From the NCBI GenBank assembly GCA_002786025.1, contig NHNW01000118.1, positions 1-20,264 on the forward strand: DNA of 20,264 nt. Reading direction: 5' to 3'. The notes under the pieces were generated by a model that was not told where the DNA came from, did not search any database, and saw only the letters and a program-made list of their open reading frames with translations. This document shows, piece by piece, positions 1 to 9,499 of the stretch (position 1 is the first letter of the stretch; each line of letters starts with the position of its first letter). This DNA comes from Zasmidium citrigriseum. Lineage: Eukaryota; Ascomycota; Dothideomycetes; Mycosphaerellales; Mycosphaerellaceae. The position numbers and the translations under genes were made by a program.

Positions 1-3000
1 GTAACCGCCTATTAATTATCTACTCTTATAACTATAAAGGAGAATAGGGCCTAGTAAAGGGAGGTAAAGATATAGCGTCGTAAATAAAGTAACGATACCC
101 TAAGGCCTTCTAGTATTATCTAAACTTTATTAAGAGTAGTAATATATAGTACCTTAGCCGCGGCCTCCTTATTCTACTATAAGAAGGCGAAGACGAAGAA
201 GTATTTATTAGGTATCTAATAGTATCTTAGAATCTAACCCCTAATAAGGCTAACGATATCTTATAACGAACGAGGGAGGCTATATAGGAGCTAATAAGCG
301 AGGTAAAGGAATAGGACGGAGAAGAGGTTAGGGAGGCGTATATATATATAATTAATACTAGGGTATTTAAGGTACCTTAGGAAAAGACGAGAGTAGAGCT
401 TAAGAAACTCGACGTTTAAGATAATACGTTACGGAGGGTCTTTAGTTAGATATAGGTCTTAGTCCTCTAGAAGAAGTCTTAAGGAAGAGGTTTAAAGTAA
501 ATAGATACTCTAGCGACGTTAGGTAGCGGTATAGAATAGAAAGGATATACCTAGGGAGGTATAATACTTACTACTTTAAGAATAAGGCGATATTAGTAGA
601 TATATTAAAATATAAGACCTAACTTTACTATAGCTCGTTTATTATATCCGCGGCGTTCTTCTTCTATATACTTATTATAGATCTCGAAACTCTTATCTTA
701 CCTTAATTATAGTTCCTTAGCGGACTAATAGCGCTCGGAATCGTTAGCGGCGGCTCGCTAGTCTAGGTCCTATAATAAGCGTTCTTTAGTCGTTACGATA
801 TAACTATTAATATATAATTATCGTAAAGCTCGAGCCTAGCCTAGTATCTTCTACGTACCTAGTACTACCGCGAATAACGGTCTACTATTACGTACGAGTT
901 AAGTCCTTATATTAATTATTAGCTAAGAATATTAACGTAGACGATTAGCTAAATTATATAATTATTATAAAGAACCCCTAGTAAAAGGAACTAGTTAGAG
1001 TAGGTTATTCCGCGGTCGTAAATTAATTATACTACGATCGCTAATCCTCGCGAGCTTATTTACGACTTAGCTACGTCTAGAGCTATATATATCTACTACC
1101 TATAGTTTACTACGAGTTATATACTATAGGTATATACTTCGAACCTATATAAACGCTATACTACTCCTAGTCCGTACTACTACGATCCTATATAAAGTAG
1201 TAGTCGTCTATATCGAGTCTAGTATAGTCTTACTCTCTTCTTAAATTATCGAGATAGTTACTTATATTAGACTTTTCTTAGTACTATAAGTAAGTATATC
1301 GATAAATCGAGGAGGCTAGTAGAACTCTACCTCCTTTCTCGAATACTTAAGTCTAGCTACGCTCTCTTAATCTTAGCGCCTACCTCCTCTATCCCTAACT
1401 ATATTTATTAATCTCCGTCTTCTTACCCTATTATATAATACCTAATAAGTATTAGCCTATTACTATTTACTCTTATCCTAAGATATATTATTATTACTAC
1501 CTATAGGATTATCTACTAGACGATACTAACTACTATAGTAACTATAAGAAGGAGCTTAAAAGACCTAACTAAGCTACGTAGGGCGTACTAGTAGTAATAG
1601 GAGTACTAATTCCTACGTCCTCGATAGTTACCGCTCCGGATATAATAGATCGTATATATTATAATATAAGTCCTAGTTATACTAGCCCGCTCTATTCTAT
1701 ACCCTTTCGAAAGGGTATAGTACTCTACGTAAAGAAGTCTTAAGAGAGAATCTATCCTAAGTTCTAGTTAGTAGCGAATACTAGCGTTAATCCGATCTAC
1801 CTAGACGTTTAGGAGGTACTAAAAGCTAAACTACGCTATAGCGACGAAGATAAAGATATCGTATTATATATAGAGATATACGAGGTAATAGTAACGACGG
1901 ACGATACGTACGGTACTAATAGGTAGTACTAGAGTAAGAAACGGTAGCTCGAGGCTAAGACGTACTTATAAGTATTAAAGATACCCCTTAAAGACTTCTT
2001 CGAAATTACCCTAGACTCCTACTAATATAGATATAATACGGAAGAGTAGATTATTAATATATTTACCGAGAATAATAGTAATCTAGCCTACTAGATAGAG
2101 ATATAGCTACGATATACTCTCTATATTACGAAAAGGAGGCCTACGCCTCCCTAGCTACTAGAACGAGTTACGCCTCCCTTCGCCTAGTATAATAAAAAGT
2201 AGTTAGACCGCTAGCTTATAGAAAGATAAACTAGCGATCTACCTATTAATAGTATACTTAAGAAGAAGACTATCTTTAAACTATTTATCGTTATAGATAT
2301 TAATAATAACGCGGAGCTAAATAGTATTCGTTTATTCGGCCTACCTACTATCGTTTCGCGTCCTAGTATACTATAACTTCCTCTCCCCTTATAATATTAA
2401 GGCTAGCTATCTAGCTCTCTAGGCGTATCTAGCCGTCTATAGAGTCCTCGAAATAACGAGTACGTAGGTATAAGATCCGATAAGAAGTTAGCGATACTAA
2501 TCCGCGATAATATAGGTAACTATATCGATAAGGAGTATTTCTAGGCTATTATAGACGATATTATTTACGGGCGTTATCCTTCCTATATAGTTAACCCTAC
2601 GGTTTATTATTTATTACTAATAGGCGCTCGAGGTAATACGAACGTAATCGATAATAACTCGGATTTAGATAAGCTCTTTAATATACCGTCCTTCGCTAAG
2701 GCGCTAGTTAGAATATAGCTCTCTCGTCGGTAGTAGAAGAGCCTAGTACTTAATTATATAGTACCGACCTCGTCTTATCTATCGTCCTCTATACTATCTA
2801 TTATATAAGAGGTTTAGGCTCCTCGTACTTAGATAGAGGCCGGCTTAATAAGTAATTTAGATAGAGAGAGCGTACCTAATAAGTACTATATATATCTAAA
2901 GAAGTTATACGATAACTAGTCTAGACTAGGCGATTATATAACTCTAACCTACGAGTACTACTTCGATATATATAATAATTATCTCGAGTAGTACTAGGTA

Positions 3001-4090
3001 TACTAATAAATAGCCTAGTATCCTCTCTATAGAACGCCCTTATTAAAGGAACGTAAGAGACGTACCCCTACTAGTAGGCGTCCTATACTAAGAGGAAGTA
3101 TATCGACTTCTACGCCTCCCTAGTACTCGATAGCGATAGTATTCGCCTCGGCGGCTCTATTATTACTAAGCTATAGGCGCGGACGGATCCTAACTATAGA
3201 GCTAGATCTCTAGTACTCTTAATAGGACTTACCTTCGGCGGCTAGGCCTTAGGCGACTTCGCTATTATCTACTACTACTACCTAGGCGCTAGATTTAATT
3301 ACTTATCTAAGTACTACTACTAGCTTCGGTACTCCTACTCGTAGGTCCTAGTAACTACGCTAGCTTTCTAAGAATTAGACCTCGACGACTTCGCCTCTAG
3401 CCGCTTCGTCTTCCTCTTAGGCTATAGCTAAGCCTCGATAATTAGTAGAATTAGCCCGTTTCTAACCCTTAACTCCTACCTAGTAACCGATCTAGCTACG
3501 CTTCGAGCCTATATAATTACTATCCCTAGCTATATCTAGTACGTAAGACTCGTATTTAATAAGCGAAGACCTACTTATAAAGGCGTTAGGAGACGAGACT
3601 ATACGTAATATACTCCCCTTAATAAACGCCCTTTACCTACTAGGGGGTACGAATCGTAGATAGTAATAGGAGTAGCGCGCGTTTAACGATCCTAGGTATA
3701 TAGAGCGGGTTCTTACTTAGAGGCGAGCTAAGAGGGGTAGAGGCGGACGGCTAAGGGGTACTAGTACAAATAGTCGTCCCTATACTAGGCTAAATACTAA
3801 AGTATCCTTATCGGTACCTTTATCTTCGAAGACGGCGGCGGTTAATTAAGAGAACTTAGTAGGGTTAGCCTCGGATTTACGAGCTTAGTAGCCCTCTTAG
3901 GTAGAGGGTAATAATACTACTCCCGCTCTAAATATTCTATCTTAGGAGGGTATATAGCTTCGTAGTAGTAAGGTACTTAGGAGTAAGCGTTAATAGGGCG
4001 GGTAGAGAGCGTCGCGTAGGAACGATTTCTAGTAGTTAGCGTTTTAGCAAATCGTTATTATATATACTTATTTATATCTATATCGATAAA
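1..4090 (+). pseudogene. Very long RIP-killed coding relic, function unknown, truncated at left edge
   Basis: I do not recognise the product. Coding character moves through three frames: codons starting at position 3 up to about 440 (peptide EDEEVFIRYLIVSxNLTPNK), a second frame about 434-1080 (YLGRYNTYYFKNKAILVDIL), and a third from about 1080-1260 to about 4090. The third runs roughly 900 codons without a frame-breaking indel. It includes AIIDDIIYGRYPSYIVNPTV (near 2540-2600), a Ser/Thr/Gln/Pro-rich stretch (about 3060-3520), EDLLIKALGDETIRNILPLI (near 3570-3630) and a basic Arg/Gly-rich tail (about 3650-4050). Stops are only TAA/TAG, as expected from CAA, CAG and TGG. The two frame changes could be introns or old indels. 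Total length exceeds 1,300 codons. The 1080-1400 join is the weakest part; the upstream end lies outside the window. Confidence 0.6.
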
Positions 4091-4389
4091 ATCTAGTTCC
4101 TACTTAAGGCGTATTATTAATAGATAGTAGCTCGTACTACTCTAAGTAAGTATTCTAACTTTAAAGTCCCTCGGAACGGTAACGTATACTACTATAAGAA
4201 AGTATACTAATATTAACGTTCGTACTAAAACGTATTATTAATTAAAGGGACCTATAGACCTAATTATAGTCGTTTATTTACCTCTATAAAGATTTACTTT
4301 ACTCGATCGCGTAGCTATCCTTCCTCGCTATCTCGGCCTTTTAGAAACTCTCGTAGTATACCTCCGTTTATCTCGAATATATTTAACCT
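4091..4389. other. Interval without a supportable gene
   Basis: Between the end of the long + strand relic and the C-terminal end of the - strand integrase relic. Neither strand shows a frame with convincing coding composition, and I see no repeat or terminator structure. Confidence 0.4.
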
Positions 4390-5960
4390 CTCCCTTAATA
4401 CGTAATATACCTATATATAGAGCTATATAGCTAAGCCGTTTCGACCGGGCTCTATACTATAAAAACTAGTCGGAAACCTAAGCTCTTATAGTATACCCTT
4501 ATAGACTTATAGAGTATCGTTAGGTAGGTATAAATTAAAGTCTACGCTATATTAGCTAGTAGACGAAACGGCTTAGATATATACGTACTAAACGGTTCTA
4601 TCTTAGCTCGTATTCGCTAGAATACTAGACTCTCTAGATTAACTAGATTACTATAGTTAGGAATATCTTTATCCTAGTAGTAGAGGCCTTCGGAGTAGCT
4701 ATAGATATACGTTTTAGCTAGTAGATTATATCGAGTATTATAATAATTCTAAGCCTCTATAAACGATTTTACTACGCGGCGTAGAATAGGTATATAAATC
4801 GCGAGGAAGGTAACGCGATCGGCTCGCTAGAACGGATCGTATCTACTATTATCTAGTATACGGGCGAATATATCTCTCTATTAATTTAGTACCGTCTTCG
4901 CGAGCTCGCTATTCTAGTATTCTATAGTATTATTCCCCTTACTCGTCGTATATATAAAATAGTCGCGAAAGTTAAGTAGTCTCCCTTTAAAGTCCTTACG
5001 GAGTTCGTAGTAAGCGTCTACTATTATCGGGGTCTCGACGCCGTAATCCGATCGAAGGTATCTTAGCTAGTACCCTAAATAAGCGATCGTAGTCTAATAT
5101 TAGTTTAACGTCGATAACTAGGTCTTTACGATATTACCTATATAGGCCTAGATAATTAATCTTATATAGATATCGATATAGACGTATATCTAGAACCCGA
5201 AGAGTTCTCCCTTATAGTATATATCTATAGACTAGATCTTATTCTTTCTATAGGCCCGAGGACGATAAGGATAAGGGCGTTCGTAAGGCTAGAGGAGACG
5301 ACGACGGATAAACGGAGTTATATAGATACTTTATATAATACGGTAGATACGATATCTAAAGTAAGATTAGTAGGTCGTCTCCTACGGAGTATAAGCGTTA
5401 GACTTATATCCTAATATATCCGTATCTTATCCGAATAAATTTCGTAATTCCTCGATAGCCGCTATTAAACTTCTAACCTAAAGTAATAAGATCGTATATT
5501 ACCTTACGTATCTTAGCCTCTACTTCCTTAACTAGTTTAGGATCTAGGCGTCGATATATACCTAGCGCCTTCTAGAGTTCCTAGTATTAGTAGAGCGTAA
5601 GGTAGAATCCCGCTATCTAGAGAGCTTTTACGCTCCTTAGGTTACTAAATAAATACTAGTAAAAGAGGAAACGTATAGTATTATATAGCCGATCTTTATA
5701 CTCTTTATTAACGTTTAGTAGTTCGTTCTAGAAACGGTATCCCTAGAGTCGTATTCGCCGTCGTAGCGTACGCTCTTCTATATCGAGCTTATACTTAAGG
5801 AGAAGTCGTCTCCTAATCTAGGTATACCCTCGTAGCCCCTTAATATATATAAGATATTCGATATATAGGCGAAAGGGGTTAATATCGACGTACCGGCCTC
5901 GTAGTATCGTACGAGCGTATACTTATAATATAAAATAGGCGAGTATATAGGGTAGAAAGT
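4390..5960 (-). pseudogene. Integrase-core (rve-like, DDE) relic
   Basis: Read right to left, the N-terminal part resembles a helix-turn-helix region: GYTxIRRRLLLKYKLDIEER near 5780-5840, then a long helical stretch to about 5420. The catalytic part follows in another frame. It has Asp at 5223-5225 (SIDIYYKGELFGF), Asp at 5046-5048 (LRSDYGVETP) and Glu at 4920-4922 (NNTIEYxNSELAK), all in one frame and 59 and 42 codons apart. After them come FLAIYIPILRR and KSFIEAxNYYN. This matches the order I know from the eukaryotic integrase core domain family (Asp in a D-x-Y-x-K motif, S/T-D-x-G, then R-I-E-S-W-W), an RNase H-fold DDE recombinase family common in fungal and animal transposons. The x stops correspond to Gln or Trp. 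The frame change at about 5300-5420 may be an intron or an indel. A - strand segment at 6005-6210 may be its N-terminal exon. Nothing functional is left. Confidence 0.75.
4424..4583. repeat. 22-bp inverted repeat inside the integrase 3' region
   Basis: The left arm 4424-4445 and the reverse complement of the right arm 4562-4583 agree at 20 of 22 positions, including a 13-bp perfect core (4431-4443 and 4564-4576). The arms lie 116 bp apart in the C-terminal part of the integrase relic. This could be a chance palindrome in low-complexity DNA or the remains of a terminal repeat. Confidence 0.4.
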
Positions 5961-6004
5961 AAAGGTTCGTAGCTAGTACGTAGGCTAAGCTTCGGTACTA
6001 GCGT

Positions 6005-6210
6005 ACTATAAGAAAGTCTATAAGTATCGCCGCTCGCGATAAGAAACTACCTCGGATTACTCGTTCTAGACTAATAAAAATTAGGCTTACGCATTACGGC
6101 TAATAATATTACTCTTTCGATAGTCTACTATCCTCTTTACGTCGAGATTTTTATATATATCGCCTAAAAGTACTATAATAACCTTACTTTACGTAGCGAC
6201 CGTCCTTATT
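6005..6210 (-). pseudogene. Short coding-like fragment, possibly integrase N-terminal exon
   Basis: Reading leftward from about 6210, one frame gives SKVIIVLLGDIYKNLDVKRI followed by VDYRKSNIISRNA, with better coding composition than the other frames. It contains the surviving CA at 6092 (ATG on this strand, but not in this frame). It lies directly upstream of the integrase relic on the same strand but in a different frame, so an upstream exon is possible. The evidence is composition only; no family is recognised. Confidence 0.3.
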
Positions 6211-6360
6211 CCGATACGTTATATCTACTACGAGACCCGGCTCGATACGATACCCTACGGTAACGTTAGTAATAGAGTACTTAATATTAACGGCTACTAC
6301 TATACCGAGACGACGATTAAGAAGGAGAGCGAAAAGACAAACGTAGACGGAAATCTAATC

Positions 6361-6880
6361 GCGATAGTAAGGTTAGCTTTAACTAGGGGGGAAATTAAGT
6401 ACTAGCGTTAGAAAGAGTATCTCGAGGAGTTTTAGGAGTAATAAAAAAGTAGATAAAGTTTACCCTAGTATCTTAAGAAAATTATATATAAAGGCTAAGA
6501 GCGTTATAACCCCCTTACTTCGGGCGGCGATAGTAAGGTTAGCTTTAACTAGGGGGGAAATTAGAGACTAGCGTTAGAAAGAGTATTTCGAGGAGTCTAA
6601 GGAGTAATCGAATAGTAGATAAAGTTTACCCTAGTATCTTAAGAAAATTATATATAAAGGCCGAGAGCGTTATAACCCCCTTACTTTAGGCGGCGATAGT
6701 AAGGTTAGCTTTAACCGGGGGGGAAATTAGAGACTAGCGTTAGAAAGAGTATTTCGAGGAGTCTAAGGAGTAATCGAATAGTAGATAAAGTTTACCCTAG
6801 TATCTCGAGAAAATTATATATAAAGGCGTAGAGTATTATAAGCTACTTACTTTAGGTAGTAATAGTAAAGATAATAGTAC
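6361..6880. repeat. Three tandem 166-bp units plus a short remnant
   Basis: Units start at 6361, 6527 and 6693, exactly 166 bp apart. The start of a fourth is visible at 6859 and then fades. Each contains a run of 6-7 G near its 25th base and an AT-rich TATATAAA-like stretch. Copies differ at several places by exchange of CG for TA as a dinucleotide: near base 24, near base 115, in the AAGG(CTA/CCG)AG segment and twice at the unit end. The spacing is close to a fungal nucleosome repeat. No protein is supported in the unit. Confidence 0.95.
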
Positions 6881-6931
6881 CTATTTAGCCCTTATTCTAG
6901 TCTCGTAGGTACTATAAACGGATAAGAGCGA

Positions 6932-7030
6932 ATCGAAAGCCTTATAGTTATATACTTAGCGCGACGCGAACCTCTAGCCTAGCCGAATATATACTTAGCG
7001 CGAATCGAACTTTTAGTCTATTTTATACCT
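6932..7030. repeat. Paired ~39-bp units, copy 1
   Basis: The string TATACTTAGCGCGA occurs at 6951 and 6990 (period 39), each followed by CGAAC and a C(C/T)T(C/T)TAG(C/T)C(T/C)A tail. The flanking sequence from about 6932 is shared with the pair at 8409-8490, giving a direct repeat of about 85-95 bp some 1.48 kb apart. Read on the - strand one unit carries GTTCGATTCG, which resembles a tRNA B box, but no tRNA can be folded from it. Confidence 0.8.
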
Positions 7031-7289
7031 AAGCCCCTATATCTTCGACACCTCTACGCTTTCTAAGCCTTTTCTTCTTTAATAGCGGTAAGAAGCGTAA
7101 GACGAAACTCGGACGAGGCTACTATCTAATACCTTATCTACTAGTATAGGTACCGCCCTCGATAAGAGCTAATACGGCTAGCGTATATACTATTCGACTC
7201 GCGTAGTTACTAGGAGTTAAATAGTAGTATTTTTAACGTTAATAATAGCTATTTAGGGCTCTATACGCTATAGCTCCGCCTAATAGTAT
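7031..7289. other. Interval without a supportable gene
   Basis: It lies between the first paired-unit repeat and the relic starting near 7290. I see mixed pyrimidine-rich stretches (for example near 7060-7080) but no frame or repeat I can support. A surviving CA lies at 7049. Confidence 0.3.
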
Positions 7290-8220
7290 TCTTAGCCTAG
7301 CTAGGCTTTCGTAGCCTTACTCGGAATATTAAAGACTTCTCGCTATTTCTCTTTAGTCGAAGAATAGAAGGAAGTAAGGAGGGGTATCTTATATACCCTC
7401 GCGGCTACGGAGTAACCCGTATATAGTCTAAGCTTCTAACGGCCTATATCTTTAGTAAATTAATAGTCTAACTCTATCCGCTAATATTAGGGAATTACCT
7501 TAAAGTAGCTAATACTACTACGTCTATACGTATATACCCGACTTATACTAGCCTTAGCCCTAAATACCCTTATAAGCGCTTAGTTCTACTACCGCTAAAC
7601 GCGGGATTATTCTACGAGCTTAATAATGCCCTTTTTAACGATATACCTATACGTACTAGGCTTATATATAGCGGCGTACAAGTATAGAAAGTACGGACCT
7701 CTAGCTAGCTAGCGCTCGCCCTCCTTAGTAGTAGCCTTCTTCGCTAGCTTCTTCTTCTTCTTCTTCGTTATAAGAAGTAGAAGATTAAGAAGGAGTATAC
7801 TATACTAGCTACTTAGTACTAGCGTACGCTAGACTCTATAACTACCTCTACCTTAAAAGTAACGATATATATAAGGTCTTAACGCTATCTAACCCGTATA
7901 AGAACCCTTAATACGACGGTAATCTTTTTAACGCCTTACGATTACTTTTAAGGCCCTCGAAGCTCTTATCTTACGTATAGACTAGCGCTACTAGCGCTAT
8001 TATCTTCTACTACCTCTTATAGGCGCTTAACTTTCTTAAATCTCCTAGGTTGTCGAAGAAGAGCGTTAAAAGCTCCTTTAGAAAGTATTTTATTTACTTA
8101 CTAGCCGCTAAGCTAAGCCCTAATCGATCTAGGAACTCCCGCGCGTACTACGTAAAGATTTATACCTACTACGGGTATATCTTTCTACGCCCTACTTATA
8201 ATATAACTACCTAACTAACA
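7290..8220 (+). pseudogene. RIP-killed coding relic, function unknown
   Basis: From about 7290 to 7740 one frame (codon starts such as 7304 and 7604) reads GYLIYPRGYGVTRI, then SKLLTAYIFSKLIV and AGLFYELNNALFNDIPIRTR, with a surviving CAA glutamine codon at 7679-7681. From about 7800 to 8220 coding character is in another frame, with KSPRLSKKSVKSSFRKYFIY and RAYYVKIYTYYGYIF. The switch falls near a (CTT)6 run at 7748-7766, so slippage or an intron are both possible. Combined length is about 300 codons. I do not recognise a family. The relic sits between copies of the paired ~39-bp repeat. Confidence 0.5.
7748..7766. repeat. (CTT)6 microsatellite
   Basis: Six consecutive CTT units plus a C, at the point where the reading frame of the surrounding relic changes. 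Confidence 0.8.
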
Positions 8221-8261
8221 CTCTAATACTAACTACGCGGCCTTATTATCCCTAAGGCTAA

Positions 8262-8490
8262 ATTTAATATATACTTAGCGTAAATCGACCTTCTAGCCTA
8301 GCTAAAATATATACTTAGCGTAAGAGCTAACCCTACCGTTATTATTAATATATTAGGCGTATCCGGAAGCTATCCTATCTTATATTTAGTATATACTTTA
8401 ACGCTATTACGAACCGAAAGCTCTACGGATATATACTTAGCGCGAACTAAACCTCTAGCCTAGCTAATATATACTTAGCGCGAGTCGAAA
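8262..8490. repeat. Paired ~39-bp units, copies 2 and 3
   Basis: TATACTTAGCG occurs at 8270 and 8310 (period 40) and at 8432 and 8470 (period 38), with a weaker related string near 8390. The 8409-8490 pair matches 6932-7017 along its length. Copy 2 reads GCGTAAATCG where copy 1 reads GCGCGAATCG, and CTAGCTAAAA where copy 1 reads CTAGCCGAAT: both are CG-to-TA dinucleotide exchanges. The units flank the relic at 7290-8220 in direct orientation. Confidence 0.8.
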
Positions 8491-8519
8491 TTAACCGAAG
8501 ATACGGATCTAATTATTAT

Positions 8520-9150
8520 AGCTACCGAAGATACCTTAGTTAAGTAGGCCGCTAGCGATATCTTTAAGAATATCCCCGAGTTATTAGCGTCTTAAAAACG
8601 GACGGTAAGAGCGTTATCCTTACGGCCCTTATTAGCGATATCTCCCTAAGCTACCTTATTCGTAGAGTCGTCGGTAGTAGCTTACTTTATAGGTAGAGTA
8701 GTCGTCGGGTATAGAGCTATAACTATATACTCGTCCTTATCCTTAGTATCCTAGATAGACTTCTTATCTTCCTCCTTCTTAGGCTCTTAGACGGACTTCT
8801 TCTCGTCGTCGTCGTCGTTAGTAGAGGTCTTATCTACTCTATTAGGCTCTTCGACGCCCTTCTTTCGCGAGGAGGACTAGCGGGTAATATCGAAGATAGC
8901 GGCTATAACGTAGGTATTAAAGTCGGCCGCGATATTAGCGTCGATAGAGCGTAGGATAGTAAGCGTATACGTAGCGATATTTCTAAGGTTACCTCGTCGC
9001 CCTAATCGACCTTCTAGACGCGTAGGTTCTACCTCGCTATATTTCCGATAGTATAAGACCTCCCCTATATCCTAATATATCGTCGAAAGCTTATAGTATA
9101 TAAAGCTCTCGGATTCGGCGCCGAAGCCGTCTTTTTAGGCGGTATTATAT
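8520..9150 (-). pseudogene. RIP-killed relic with acidic/Lys-rich segment
   Basis: One - strand frame of about 210 codons runs without a frame change. The N-terminal half reads IGEVLYYRKYSEVEPTRLEG and then SIDANIAADFNTYVIAAIFD. A charged low-complexity stretch follows, with a run of four Asp encoded by a GAC repeat (+ strand GTC repeat near 8803-8818) and EPKKEEDKK. The C-terminal part reads NKGRKDNALTVRF. An Asp/Lys/Glu-rich linker is unlikely to arise from RIP noise, which supports real coding ancestry. The family is not recognised. The N-terminus overlaps the repeat cluster starting at 9131. It is divergent from the + relic starting near 9500. Confidence 0.6.
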
Positions 9151-9310
9151 CGTAGTATCTAGTAGACTTAAGCGCCGCTATAGTTAGGGTTACCTCTAGA
9201 CTTAAGCGCCGCTATAGTCGGTAGTACCTCGTCGCCCTCGGCGCTATAGCCGCCTTTTTAGGCGGTATTATATCGTTAGTATCTAGTAGACTTAAGCGCT
9301 ACTATAGTTA
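9131..9310. repeat. Compound short direct repeats
   Basis: A block beginning CTTTTTAGGCGGTATTATAT occurs at 9131 and again at 9254. A shorter word TAGACTTAAGCG(CCG/CTA)CTATAG occurs at 9163, 9197 and 9287. The copies at 9163 and 9197 keep CCG where that at 9287 has CTA, again a CG/TA exchange. The cluster lies in the divergent space between two relics. Confidence 0.85.
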
Positions 9311-9499
9311 CGTAGGTATTTAGTAGACTAATCCGTCGCTAAATAAATAATACCTCGCTATATATCTTATATATAAGCTATAACCTCGTTATATATATTA
9401 TAGTATAAACGACGCGCGCCTATATCTACGTCCTAAGAGCGCGACCCTCTTATACTCTATTTACTCGAGACTATATATATTCGACGCCGACCTATAAGC

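Noticed and set aside
2540..2610. Reverse transcriptase Y-x-D-D motif (IIDDII)
   Set aside because: The surrounding residues do not fit a reverse transcriptase palm, and no other RT block is visible.
6471..6495. TATATAAA strings in the 166-bp units as TATA boxes
   Set aside because: RIP generates TA-rich words everywhere, so TATA-like strings carry no information without a transcript.
6950..7020. tRNA gene or tRNA-derived SINE from the GTTCGATTCG word on the - strand
   Set aside because: No acceptor or anticodon stem can be paired with it, and only one of the units has a B-box-like form.
7626..7628. The only + strand ATG as a start codon
   Set aside because: It is followed by TAA/TAG stops within the same frame region and is out of frame with the surrounding coding relic.
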